Source: Ardenticatenaceae bacterium
Lineage (GTDB): Bacteria > Chloroflexota > Anaerolineae > Promineifilales > Promineifilaceae
DNA: 64,000 bases
NCBI GenBank assembly: GCA_020634395.1
Contig: JACKBU010000023.1
Coordinates: forward strand, 23,744-87,743
Direction: 5' to 3'
Under the pieces are notes generated by a model, which worked only from the letters and a program-made list of their open reading frames with translations, was not told the origin of the DNA and ran no database searches. Position numbers and translations under genes: made by a program. Within the stretch, counting starts at the first letter, position 1. Every line of letters begins with the position of its first letter. This document shows positions 19,001 through 26,828 of the stretch, piece after piece.

Positions 19001-19472
19001 CCGGGTCGGGCATGGCGGGTTGCGCCGATTGGGGAACGGCCGTGGCCGGCGGAAACAGACCATCGGTGGCTGCGTTGGCATAGTCCAGGGCTGGTTCCGG
19101 GGCAGCAGCCAGTCGGCTGAGGTGTTGGTGCATGGATTCTTGGGCCGCAACAGTGACCGTGACCTCAGCTTCCGGCGGCACGGCGATGAACGTCGTGTAG
19201 TATGGCAAGGCCGGAGCGCCGGACGTATTCATGACTTGATCCAGCCCCTCTACCTGAATCCGCTCCTCAGCGGCAGTTTGAAAAACGGCCGTGTTCAACA
19301 CAAAGCTGAGGCCAGAATCGCTCTGGTTAAGCTGGCCGACAAGCGGCAGGGGCGTTGGCGAAACGGCCGTTGGCTGGCTCTGCCAGGCTGCTGAGTGCAG
19401 AACGAAAACGGCGAGCAGCGCGATAGGTAAACAAACAGCCCAAAATAGACGAATGGTTCGGTTGATTGTCAT
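16002..19472 (-). CDS. Large C25-family (gingipain-like) cysteine peptidase with DUF11-type C-terminal domain
   Basis: A 1156-residue secreted protein with an N-terminal hydrophobic signal (about 8-28) and a long propeptide-like beta region with gingipain-type blocks. The C25 catalytic domain (about 680-1010) includes APAYVVLIGDGLVAP, DMAIGRIPAKSAAEAQA, the histidine in LNYRGHGGVEYWG (near 878) and the cysteine in ILSADCLDGNF (near 919). A DUF11-type repeat follows (about 1045-1140, VSLNKTAQQSSVELGSTAVF and ITDTLPSGLAYVSA). The protein ends VYLPNIIK. Both catalytic residues are present, so activity is likely. The role could be processing, sorting or nutrient proteolysis. It follows the PqqD-like gene by 84 bases and is coupled to the FN3 gene by a GTGA overlap. 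Confidence 0.87.
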   Translation of the reverse strand: MTINRTIRLFWAVCLPIALLAVFVLHSAAWQSQPTAVSPTPLPLVGQLNQSDSGLSFVLNTAVFQTAAEERIQVEGLDQVMNTSGAPALPYYTTFIAVPPEAEVTVTVAAQESMHQHLSRLAAAPEPALDYANAATDGLFPPATAVPQSAQPAMPDPAVYSRDALYPTAAYELSAPMYYRDIRIVQLKLYPVRYNPVQQEVVQDTKLQVNLTFHGANLTDLRPSPTPGDIYLNALADRLLNPVQAARWRSLPPAPDGGATAVTLPIGQPTLKIEVARDGIYEINYTDLQTAGMLPLNPNTIEMMHRGETVAYQFIGDGSSTFDPGEKIRFYGWAINESRYEKQLVRNNVFWLWDAGTRTAVTSVANQAGGSLPVKTTYWASVTREDERYFFSTWTNQWDQFPNEPDSYYWDWIRKTGASPHPYTVTRQIELPDPVLDAGQPPARYVIELMTREAATSPKTITYDFIGCINSYPDCQEEIWGQPGDPIRGRNVNITNTVPATALVDGLNNVQIIDATQLNGQVSDNYLNRITVEYMRHLIALNNQLVFTDETGGSELRVSGFSEGNAANALVWDISNPRLPKAISMAAGNVSGSTGNYTYKFSDGQPANTQFIAASADAVLSGSGVITFSQYIPANLTPPGGADWVAISHGDFLAQAQQLAAHRSQASFGGLTTYVADVEDVINQYGYGLPLPAAIHGYLQEALYNWSTAPAYVVLIGDGLVAPRNLPCVSLCTDWDINAVSYVPTDLLFVDRFQGLVPSDHTAVLLSGNDILADMAIGRIPAKSAAEAQAAVDKIIQHDQNQLTPAAWQKTVIFVADDPDQGGNFCFSNLHETGPLLPGDFQQAQLCLEASNSTAVLALRQQITNALSQGASILNYRGHGGVEYWGSNPYILTVRATVGDMTETFWNNYNKPLTILSADCLDGNFAFPGRNALSERTLTAAALSSGTIGSAAHWSSSGLGYDAEHTVLLEGFYRGLFEEGQTAVGDAANYAKVFYDSSPFSDRSAIYDFILQGDPAMQLYRPEVSLNKTAQQSSVELGSTAVFNLHIHNNGIYPAKPTITDTLPSGLAYVSATASVPYAVTTNGNNVLFSLETGLAQGESAMITVTTTAVAVQSPATNVAVVQTPGNDLNPANQTSSAAVSIFQDLFEVYLPNIIK

Positions 19473-19556
19473 GAAAAAATCTTCCTTATCGGGAGATCAT
19501 CGCAAGTGGACCAAAATGCGGTGTCTGGCGTACTGGAGCGGTGTGACAAACGGCCG

Positions 19557-19841
19557 TTAGCGCGGCCGTTCCCTAAAAATCATGTCTCTTTGGGCCAAAT
19601 CGTCGATGAAAGTATCGAGATCTGTTTGGGCTTGTTGCGGCGAAATGCCGTAGTTTGTGGTTATTGCCTCAACGATCTCCGAAATGCTCAGCTTATCAAC
19701 CACCTTCTGCCAGATAAATGCGCCGACGTGGTTCAATACTCGAATCTTTCCGGTCTGCGGCGAAACAATGACGGCATCACCATCCAACAAGCGCCAGGTT
19801 AAAGATTCATCAATATACAAATGACCATCATTATCGACCAT
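19557..19841 (-). CDS. PqqD-like (RRE-type) protein
   Basis: A 94-residue protein whose sequence fits the PqqD family: a winged-helix-like start with a short beta hairpin (YIDESLTWRLLDGDAVI, then TGKIRVLNHVGAFIWQKV), followed by helices with ISEIVEAITTNYG and DLDTFIDDLAQRDMI. PqqD binds the PqqA precursor peptide, and related domains (RiPP recognition elements) bind leader peptides in many peptide-modifying pathways. No other PQQ or RiPP enzyme is visible here. The start is ATG at 19841, inside a TGATG overlap with the upstream FN3 gene. An in-frame ATG at 19922 would lie deep inside that gene. The position between FN3 and C25 peptidase genes is unusual. Confidence 0.82.
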   Translation of the reverse strand: MVDNDGHLYIDESLTWRLLDGDAVIVSPQTGKIRVLNHVGAFIWQKVVDKLSISEIVEAITTNYGISPQQAQTDLDTFIDDLAQRDMIFRERPR

Positions 19842-20314
19842 CACACGCTTCCTTCTCGCAGGCCGCTTACCAGCAGCGCCAGGCCCACCAGCGACGTGAT
19901 CGTCGTCAGGACGACTGCCCACCAGGTGACACGCGGCACTGTATACGAGAACATGTCTTCGTCATATCGATTCACAGCGGCGTTCGTCTGCACCTCTTCC
20001 AGCACATAGTAGTAGGTTTTGCCGGGCTCTACGTCTCTGTCTACATACGAATAGGACGCTCCCGAAACGGCGCTGCCCTGGCTGTCGATCATCGCGTCGT
20101 TGACTTGCTCATACCCGCCATCCGGTGACTGGCTGCGGAAAAGATAAAACCCAGCCGTGTCGAGTTCCGTGGCGGTCTCCCATTCCACCTTGACTGTGAC
20201 CGGGTTTGTGAGTTGATAAAACAGTAAGGCGCCCGCCAACAGCAGCCAGAAGATTCCCATCATCACCATCAGGGAAGAAGATCTGGCGTTGGCGCGTGTC
20301 GGTATGGCATCCAT
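19841..20314 (-). CDS. FN3-like membrane protein
   Basis: A 157-residue protein with a membrane segment at about residues 15-35, one FN3-like domain (about 40-125) and a second membrane segment at about 130-150. The domain contains VKVEWETATELDTAGFYLFR and KTYYYVLEEVQT, the same signature as the stalked FN3 protein at 14881-16005. Topology would place the domain outside the membrane. It is coupled on both sides: its ATG shares the A of the tyrosine kinase stop (TAATG), and its TGA overlaps the PqqD start (TGATG). I do not know its function; the tight coupling suggests it works with the kinase or the peptidase. Confidence 0.75.
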   Translation of the reverse strand: MDAIPTRANARSSSLMVMMGIFWLLLAGALLFYQLTNPVTVKVEWETATELDTAGFYLFRSQSPDGGYEQVNDAMIDSQGSAVSGASYSYVDRDVEPGKTYYYVLEEVQTNAAVNRYDEDMFSYTVPRVTWWAVVLTTITSLVGLALLVSGLREGSV

Positions 20315-21963
20315 TAGCGTCTCGTCAGCCCCGACAACCAGGCTGGCAGTTTTGAAGAACGGTTTTTCCTGGAAGAGCGACGTTTGTTGGTCTGGTTGTT
20401 GTATTCGTAAAGATTGTAATAGTAGTAGTAATAGCCGTAGCCACGCCGGTCCGGATTGAGTTTATTCAAGACGGCGCCAAAAATGTTGCCGCCGGTTCTC
20501 TGCAATCGCTCAATTGCCCCGATAAAGGTGTTGCGTTTTGTTTTGCCGGTGTCCACGACAACCAGACAGCCGGTTACCAGGGCGCTAAGGATCGAGGCGT
20601 CCGCTACGGTGAGAACGGGCGGCGTATCGAAAATAACGATGTCGGCCTCACTCTGGAGTTCCTGAACGAGTTGGTTCATGCGCTGTGAGCTGAGCAGTTC
20701 GGCGGGGTTCGGGGGGATTGGCCCACTGGTCATGATCCGCAGAAAGGGAACCTTGGTCTCTTGAACATGCTGGATGACTGACGATTCACTATCGAGAACG
20801 GCCGTTGTCAGACCAAAATTGTTTGGCGTCTCAAAGATCTTGTGCTGCACCGGCCGTCGCAAATCAGAGTCCACTAAAATAGTTCTCTTACCCGCCTGCG
20901 CCATCACCACCGCCAGATTCGCTGTCGTTGTCGATTTTCCTTCCCCAGGAGATGAACTTGTAACCAAAACACTGCGCAGGCCTTCATCCACAGCGGAAAA
21001 GCTCAAATTTGTGCGAATGACCCGATAAGCCTCAGAGATAGGATCGCGGGGCGTCAACTGTGTAACCAGGGTCTGCGGCAAAGAATCAGATTTTATGTTG
21101 GCAATGGCACCGAGGGTTGTCAGTCCGGTGTCTTCCATAATCTGATCAGGCGATTTAATGGAATCGTCCAGATACTCAATCAAAAAGATAAGGCCCAGGG
21201 CAACCATGCCGCCCACGACCATTGCCAGTAAGGTATTGGTGACGGTGCGCGGACGAATTGGGGCGCCAGGTACTGTAGCCGGCTCAATGGGCACAAGGTT
21301 GCTGTTCTCTTTGGCCTGATCCGTTTGCAGTTGATTCAAATTATTAAACGCTTCCGTGTAACGGATCTGCGCTTCGTTTAACTGTGTTTCCAGGCGGGAG
21401 CGCAGCGCCAAATCTTCGGCGGATTCGGCGGTGCTTAGTTCGTTAATCTGGGTTTCCAACGATTGAATCGTATCCCCGATTTCATTCAGGCGGCCCTGCC
21501 AGTTGCCAATAGGTTCGGCATAACGCAAACTATCGCGAGCCTGGTTCTCGGCGATGAACACGTTGCCCAAGGCGTTGGCAATGGCCGCGGTGCGCGCCGG
21601 GTCCGTATCTTCAACTGTGATGACGATGATCTGGGTATCTTGAGGGGCAGAGACAGTAATCTTGCCGCGCAGTTGGCCTGGGGATAGCGGTAGGTCAAGC
21701 TGTTCAACGGTTTTTTGTAGGATGGGAGTGGTTGTCAGGATTTCAACGTAGGTTTGAGCCAAACGCTGCTCAAACAAAACTTGCGAGTAATCATTGCCTG
21801 TGTTGCTGCCCGGCGCTTCATCAATCAGCAGACGCGAGGAGGCCCGATAAACGGGGGTGGTGTTTTTGCTGAAGATGTAGGCTCCGGCTCCGGCGACGAT
21901 GACGCCCAGGATAATTAGCCAGGCCCAACGCCAGACAAGGGAAATATAATCTTTTATAACCAT
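20314..21963 (-). CDS. Polysaccharide biosynthesis tyrosine autokinase (Wzc/BY-kinase fusion)
   Basis: A 549-residue protein combining a Wzz-type chain-length domain with two membrane segments (about 15-35 and 235-255) and a coiled coil (about 150-215), and a cytoplasmic BY-kinase domain. The kinase shows Walker A TSSSPGEGKSTTTANLA, Walker A' TILVDSDLRRP and Walker B ADIVIFDTPPV. It ends in a tyrosine cluster, GYGYYYYYYNLYEY, the usual autophosphorylation site. Such kinases control the export and length of capsular or exopolysaccharides. The start is ATG 21963. It is coupled to the FN3 gene by TAATG and lies 44 bases after a small membrane protein gene. Confidence 0.93.
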   Translation of the reverse strand: MVIKDYISLVWRWAWLIILGVIVAGAGAYIFSKNTTPVYRASSRLLIDEAPGSNTGNDYSQVLFEQRLAQTYVEILTTTPILQKTVEQLDLPLSPGQLRGKITVSAPQDTQIIVITVEDTDPARTAAIANALGNVFIAENQARDSLRYAEPIGNWQGRLNEIGDTIQSLETQINELSTAESAEDLALRSRLETQLNEAQIRYTEAFNNLNQLQTDQAKENSNLVPIEPATVPGAPIRPRTVTNTLLAMVVGGMVALGLIFLIEYLDDSIKSPDQIMEDTGLTTLGAIANIKSDSLPQTLVTQLTPRDPISEAYRVIRTNLSFSAVDEGLRSVLVTSSSPGEGKSTTTANLAVVMAQAGKRTILVDSDLRRPVQHKIFETPNNFGLTTAVLDSESSVIQHVQETKVPFLRIMTSGPIPPNPAELLSSQRMNQLVQELQSEADIVIFDTPPVLTVADASILSALVTGCLVVVDTGKTKRNTFIGAIERLQRTGGNIFGAVLNKLNPDRRGYGYYYYYYNLYEYNNQTNKRRSSRKNRSSKLPAWLSGLTRR

Positions 21964-22007
21964 GGTAATGCTAAAACTCCATTGGAATTAGCTGACAAGT
22001 CAGCATT

Positions 22008-22307
22008 TTAGTTTGTCTTGAAAAGTGTAAACAGGTTATAAAGGCTGAGCAATGTGAAAAAGGTCCAGATCGCTATTTCCCATATTCGCTGGCTGGTGCC
22101 GGCTAGACCGATGCCGATGAGTGTAAAACTCAGCCAGAAAGCCTTTAGGAAGGTTGGCGTGTCTAATTGTGAACGGATTGGCTGCTTTTGATCGTTGGCC
22201 AACCAATAGTGGTAACTAAAAGCGGCTAAGAGAACGGCCAGTCCGACTATCCAAAAGCTGTTGATGAAGACGGAGAACCAGTTAATCACAGGCGTCCAGT
22301 ATAGCAT
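22008..22307 (-). CDS. Small membrane protein of unknown function
   Basis: A 99-residue protein with three hydrophobic segments (about 10-32, 55-72 and 77-95) and a short charged cytoplasmic loop (NDQKQPIRSQLD). I do not recognise a family. It is the first gene of the minus-strand array leading into the tyrosine kinase, 44 bases away, which suggests a link to polysaccharide export. The start is uncertain. ATG 22307 lacks a ribosome-binding site, and the first codons overlap TGCTATACT, which itself looks like an extended -10 element. A GTG at 22289 is therefore possible. Confidence 0.6.
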   Translation of the reverse strand: MLYWTPVINWFSVFINSFWIVGLAVLLAAFSYHYWLANDQKQPIRSQLDTPTFLKAFWLSFTLIGIGLAGTSQRIWEIAIWTFFTLLSLYNLFTLFKTN

Positions 22308-22459
22308 ATGCTAAAATGGGCACAAACGGCCGTCTCTTTCATTCATCCACTCATCATATCTGAGGACAGCTTGCATAACGTTGCCAGCTTAGGGGGTCTC
22401 GTTTACAACTAACGTTACATTTACGATGCACGATACGAATTAGTGCGCTTGAGGAAAAA

Positions 22460-23842
22460 ATGGCAAAGATACAAACCCAATATGTCTGTCGTTCTTGCGG
22501 GCGGGTAACGCCCGTTTACATGGGCAAGTGCCCTAAGTGCGGCCAGTTTGGCACAATGGAAGAAGAAGTGCTTGTCCCTGAGACGACGGCCGTTCCCAAA
22601 AATCGCCGCGCCCACGCCTACACACCCGATCAGCCCCAACGTCTGGCGGAAGTCACCGCCGATGGCGTGGAACGCCTGCCGATGGCTATTACCGAGTTTG
22701 CCCGCGTCCTGGGCGGAGGGTTGGTACCCGGCTCCCTCGTCTTGCTGGGCGGTGAGCCGGGCATTGGTAAGTCCACCCTGCTGTTAGAAGTGGCCGCCCT
22801 GGTCGCCAACCAACACGGCGCTGCCCTGTACGTCTCTGGTGAGGAAAGCGCGCGGCAGATCAAAATGCGGGCGGACCGCATGGGCATTCAGGCCGACGAC
22901 CTGTTCCTGGTAACCGAAACCAATCTCACCGGTATTTTAGGCCATGTAGAAAAACTGAAACCCACGCTGCTCATCGTGGACAGCATCCAGACTACCTACG
23001 ACGATGGCCTCACTTCGACGGCGGGCAGCGTCAGCCAGGTGCGGGCCTGTGCCAGCCGCTTTCAGGAACTGGCCAAGCTGAACGGCGTGACCGTGTTTTT
23101 GGTGGGCCACGTCACCAAAGAAGGGGCTATCGCCGGACCGCGAGTGCTGGAACACATTGTAGACACGGTGCTTTATCTGGAAGGCGATCCCTTCCACCGC
23201 TACCGCCTTTTGCGCAGCGTAAAGAATCGTTTTGGGGCCACCAGCGAAGTAGGGGTCTTTGAGATGGCGGAGCGGGGGATGGTGGAAGTGCCGAATCCTT
23301 CGGAAGCCTTTTTGGCCGAGCGCCAGGTGAATGCGCCGGGCTCGGCCATCGCCGTGACGATTGAAGGAACACGGCCGTTGCTCGTCGAGGTTCAGGCTTT
23401 GGCCAGCAGCACGACCTTTTCCAACCCGCGGCGCACGGCCAATGGGGTAGATTATAACCGCCTGCTCCTGTTAACGGCCGTTCTCACCCGCAGGGTCAAC
23501 ATCCCCCTTTACGACAAAGATGTGTTCCTCAACGTGATTGGCGGGCTGCAAATTGGCGAGCCGGCCGCCGATGTAGCCATTGCTGTGGCCCTGGCCAGCA
23601 GCGTGAAAGACCGGCCCATCCACGCCGACATGGCGTTTGTCGGAGAAGTAGGTCTGAGCGGTGAACTGCGGGCTGTGAGCCAGTTGGAAACGCGGCTGCG
23701 CGAAGCGGCCAAATTGGGCTTCAAACGGTGTGTCGTGCCCCGATCCACCCGCAAAAGCAGCCTCACCGTCCCCCCGGGCCTGGAAATGATCGGCTGCCGC
23801 ACGCTGGCGGAGGTGATCCAGGCTGCTTTGCTGCCTGCCTGA
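22460..23842 (+). CDS. radA: DNA repair protein RadA/Sms
   Basis: A 460-residue protein of standard RadA length. The N-terminal zinc finger is YVCRSCGRVTPVYMGKCPKC. The RecA-like ATPase core has Walker A GGEPGIGKSTLLLEVA and the family-specific KNRFG motif (VKNRFGATSEVGVFEM). The C-terminal Lon-protease-like domain lacks proteolytic function (AFVGEVGLSGELRAVSQ). RadA promotes branch migration of recombination intermediates in DNA repair. It starts at ATG 22460 with TTGAGGA upstream, is divergent from the polysaccharide array, and ends 20 bases from a convergent glycosidase gene. Confidence 0.97.
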   Translation: MAKIQTQYVCRSCGRVTPVYMGKCPKCGQFGTMEEEVLVPETTAVPKNRRAHAYTPDQPQRLAEVTADGVERLPMAITEFARVLGGGLVPGSLVLLGGEPGIGKSTLLLEVAALVANQHGAALYVSGEESARQIKMRADRMGIQADDLFLVTETNLTGILGHVEKLKPTLLIVDSIQTTYDDGLTSTAGSVSQVRACASRFQELAKLNGVTVFLVGHVTKEGAIAGPRVLEHIVDTVLYLEGDPFHRYRLLRSVKNRFGATSEVGVFEMAERGMVEVPNPSEAFLAERQVNAPGSAIAVTIEGTRPLLVEVQALASSTTFSNPRRTANGVDYNRLLLLTAVLTRRVNIPLYDKDVFLNVIGGLQIGEPAADVAIAVALASSVKDRPIHADMAFVGEVGLSGELRAVSQLETRLREAAKLGFKRCVVPRSTRKSSLTVPPGLEMIGCRTLAEVIQAALLPA

Positions 23843-23862
23843 ACCAACGTGGGGTTATCGGC

Positions 23863-25689
23863 TCAGGCGCGCCGGCCGATGAAGAGCAGCACCACGCCGG
23901 CCAGAGCCATGAAGAGGATGATACCTACGGCTACGGCCGTCAGTGTTTTCAATCCCGGTAATGATCTGGTTGGCGCATCCGACGAGACAGCCAGCGCGTT
24001 TGTGGGAGCAGCGGCGGGCGTGCTGGGGGCGGCAGCCGTGATTGTTGGCGGAACAGGTGTGGCCGTGGGTACGGCCGTTTCCGTGGGCGGTGGACTGGCC
24101 GTAGGTGTCGGGGTGGCCAGTTGTTCCGGCAAATTGGTTGAGCCGCCAACTTCCTCTGGCTGGGGCTGCTGGCCGACGAGGACTTCCTGCCCCAACTGCA
24201 GCACACTGTTCTCATCCAGCCCGCTGACCTCGTAAAAAGCCTCCATAGTTAAATCGTAGGTGGTGGCAATGCCGATGGGGGTATCGCCGGCCTGAACGAT
24301 GTGGACGATACGGCCGTCTGGTTTGACGCGCGCCTGGGGGAAGCCGGGCAGCAACGTGGAGCCATCGGGCAGCACGGAATAGCCAATGATCAGCGTGTCG
24401 CCGGCCGCCAGGAAGGCGTTTTCATCCAGGTTGTTGTAAGCGTACAGGTCGCTTAAAGCGATACCAAACCGGTCGGCGATGAGGATGAAGCTGTCGCCAG
24501 GGACAACCGTGTAGAGGATACGGCCGTCTGGCAGCGCGGTGGGGGAGGCGATGGGGGAGGCGGTAGGGGTGGCAGTTGGTGGTTCGGCAGGCACGGGCGT
24601 GTTTGCCGGTGTTGATGTCGGCTCCACCTGTTGTGCGCCGCCGGAGGGGGGCACGGCCGTGGCCTCGGGATTGGCCGAAACGGCCGTGGGTTGGGGCGGC
24701 GGAGGCGGAGCCGCCAGGCTGCCCGCTTTATACCCGGCGCTCAATTCGGCCGTAAGCTGCAAATAGGTGTTGCCATACTCCAGGCTCGATTCAATCTGGC
24801 TGCCCTCTTTCCACTCGTTGAACGAGTTGATGATCACCATGTCTGGGGCGCTGGACGCTGCCCCGCCAAAAGTGGAACGGTAAAAATCACCATTGGCGCG
24901 ATCTCGGGAGAATGCGGCTTCGCCCCGACCGAGCAGCGTGTCGTTCCAGCCGGGCATGGCGGTGGCTACCCAGTATTTGTACCCGCCGTAGGTCGCTGCG
25001 GCGGCGCGGGTGTTGGCCGCCCAACTGGCGGCCGTCCCGGCCGGATTACCCGACCAGGCAATGTTGTACAGATGCAGGCCGTCGAAAGCGTTGAGATAGG
25101 AGGTGTCACCGCCTTCGGCAATCCAGATGCTGTTGCGGTCGGGATCCACGGCGCTGCGAATCGTTGTCCAGTCAGCGGGCGAGAGCAGCCAGTTGGCCCA
25201 AAAGAAAATGACCGGTTTGCCGTCCACACGCAGATAGGCAGGGTGGGCGGCGTGGGTAGTGAGAAGAGTGCGCAGGGCGTTGATGCGGTCGTCGTTGGAA
25301 GCGAAGAAGGGGCTGCCGGTTTCAAAATCGACGGCGGCCTTAAAGCCGCTGCCGCCGGCGATGTTTAGCAGGGCGCGGAAATTGGTTTCGGTCTGGTTGT
25401 TGGCTTCTTGTGGACCGTACCAGCTTTGGACAAAGCCGTCGATGCCGGCAGATTGGGCATCGGCGACCTGGCGCTGGATGACGGCCGTGTCCGTGGAAAA
25501 GTAAGGGCTTACCGGCTGGAAGGGCGTCTTGCCGGGGCCGAAAGAATCAGGGCTGTACCAGGCATAGTAGAAAGCCAGCACCAGCCGTGTCTGGCCCTGG
25601 GCCTGGGCGGACGGAGCACTCAGCGTCTGGCCAAGAAGCAGGGTAAAGCCTGTCAGCAAAAAAATCAGCAGTCTATTTTTCATAGGCAA
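23863..25689 (-). CDS. GH99-like glycosidase with two LysM domains and C-terminal membrane anchor
   Basis: A 608-residue protein with a signal peptide (cleavage probably after SAQA, before QGQTRL) and a (beta/alpha)-barrel domain of about 300 residues. The barrel contains LAFYYAWYSPDSFGPG, GIDGFVQSWYGP and INSFNEWKEGSQIESS, as in GH99-like (endo-alpha-mannosidase-related) proteins. Two LysM domains follow a Pro/Thr-rich linker (VVPGDSFILIADRFGIALSD, then VQAGDTPIGIATTYDLTMEA). A second linker and a membrane segment ending LLFIGRRA complete the protein. LysM domains bind peptidoglycan or chitin-like glycans, so the enzyme is likely held at the wall. It is 19 bases downstream of sppA in the same direction. 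The exact substrate is unknown. Confidence 0.83.
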   Translation of the reverse strand: MPMKNRLLIFLLTGFTLLLGQTLSAPSAQAQGQTRLVLAFYYAWYSPDSFGPGKTPFQPVSPYFSTDTAVIQRQVADAQSAGIDGFVQSWYGPQEANNQTETNFRALLNIAGGSGFKAAVDFETGSPFFASNDDRINALRTLLTTHAAHPAYLRVDGKPVIFFWANWLLSPADWTTIRSAVDPDRNSIWIAEGGDTSYLNAFDGLHLYNIAWSGNPAGTAASWAANTRAAAATYGGYKYWVATAMPGWNDTLLGRGEAAFSRDRANGDFYRSTFGGAASSAPDMVIINSFNEWKEGSQIESSLEYGNTYLQLTAELSAGYKAGSLAAPPPPPQPTAVSANPEATAVPPSGGAQQVEPTSTPANTPVPAEPPTATPTASPIASPTALPDGRILYTVVPGDSFILIADRFGIALSDLYAYNNLDENAFLAAGDTLIIGYSVLPDGSTLLPGFPQARVKPDGRIVHIVQAGDTPIGIATTYDLTMEAFYEVSGLDENSVLQLGQEVLVGQQPQPEEVGGSTNLPEQLATPTPTASPPPTETAVPTATPVPPTITAAAPSTPAAAPTNALAVSSDAPTRSLPGLKTLTAVAVGIILFMALAGVVLLFIGRRA

Positions 25690-25708
25690 ATTGGTGTAGG
25701 AACGGCCG

Positions 25709-26752
25709 TTACTCAGCTCCCGGCCCTACGTAGCGATATTCCAGCGACGGCGTGATAAATTCGGTGAGCAGTTCCACAGCGCGTTCGGCTTCCGTTTTAT
25801 TTAACTGACTGGAGAAACCCAATAAAACGTCTTGCCAGTTAAAAGTCTCGTGATTGTATTCCACCAGGCGCGGCTCGCCGCTGATGCCGCCCAGTTCAGC
25901 GGCTTTGTCGATGGCATCCTGGAAATTGCCCAACTGGTCGACCAGGCCATTTGCCAGCGCCTGACGGCCGGAGTAGACACGGCCGTCGGCCAACTTGCGC
26001 ACTTCTGCCTCCGAGAGATTACGGCCGTCGGCCACCACGCGCACAAACTCGTCGTAGGCTTCGTTGGTGATGGATTCCAGGATATCCCGTTGTTCGGTGG
26101 TCAGCTCTTCCCAGGTGCTGCCCATTGCCTTGTTCTCGCCACTGGTGATGTCGATAACCTTTACGCCTACCTTATCTATTAGGTCAGAGGCGTCATACAA
26201 GGTGAGGATAACGCCCAGGCTGCCGGTCAGGGTATCGGGGCGGGCAATGATATAGTCGCCGGGCGCACTGACGTAATATCCGCCGGAAGCCGCCACGCTG
26301 GCCATGCTGACCACGATCGGCTTTTCTACATTTTGCAGCGTTTCCCAGATTTGTGCCGAGCCGGTGACTGAACCGCCGGGGCTGTCTACTCGCAGGATGA
26401 TGGCTCTGACGGTGGGATCTGCCTCGGCTGCTTCTAAGTCGTTGATGACCCGGCTGCTCACGGCGTCGGCGGCGTTGGGACGGTCGCTGCTGAGGATCGT
26501 GCCTTCGACGCGGACGATCGCTACGGCGTCACCAAAACCGGCGCTGCTGGCGCCGGAGGCGCTGCTGAGGCCCAGGAGACCTGAGCTGAGCACGGCCGTT
26601 CCGCCCAAAACAGCGCAGCTGCACACCGGCAGCATAAACCCGACGATTACGCTGATGAGCACCCACAAGGCGGTGCGGTTTTGCGATTTAGTTTCCCCGG
26701 CTGCCGCTGCAGACTGGGGCGCGGCTGGCGTAACGGCCGTTTCTTCCTCCAT
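25709..26752 (-). CDS. sppA: Signal peptide peptidase SppA (S49 family)
   Basis: About 347 residues: an N-terminal membrane segment (about 30-55) and a single S49 domain. It shows IILRVDSPGGSVTGSAQIWE, the serine nucleophile in MASVAASGGYYVSAP, and the general-base lysine region ITSGENKAMGSTWEEL. This is the short, one-domain form of SppA, which digests signal peptides left in the membrane. The start was set at ATG 26752, nine bases after GAGGAG. An in-frame ATG at 26836 lies upstream of a perfect TATAAT box and cannot be the start if that promoter is used. It probably forms an operon with the GH99-like/LysM gene. Confidence 0.93.
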   Translation of the reverse strand: MEEETAVTPAAPQSAAAAGETKSQNRTALWVLISVIVGFMLPVCSCAVLGGTAVLSSGLLGLSSASGASSAGFGDAVAIVRVEGTILSSDRPNAADAVSSRVINDLEAAEADPTVRAIILRVDSPGGSVTGSAQIWETLQNVEKPIVVSMASVAASGGYYVSAPGDYIIARPDTLTGSLGVILTLYDASDLIDKVGVKVIDITSGENKAMGSTWEELTTEQRDILESITNEAYDEFVRVVADGRNLSEAEVRKLADGRVYSGRQALANGLVDQLGNFQDAIDKAAELGGISGEPRLVEYNHETFNWQDVLLGFSSQLNKTEAERAVELLTEFITPSLEYRYVGPGAE

Positions 26753-26794
26753 TACACACATCTCCTCATCAAAATTTAGAATACAAGAAGCCTC

Positions 26795-26821
26795 ATTATA
26801 CCGTTGAACCGCAAAGGTCAA
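26795..26821 (-). promoter_or_regulatory. Promoter of sppA
   Basis: On the minus strand TTGACC (26821-26816) is followed after 15 bases by TATAAT (26800-26795), 43 bases upstream of the chosen sppA start. The short spacing is slightly unusual, though the adjacent TTTGAC gives 16 bases. It lies back to back with the rpsF promoter, only eight bases apart. Confidence 0.6.
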
Positions 26822-26828
26822 AGTAGAC

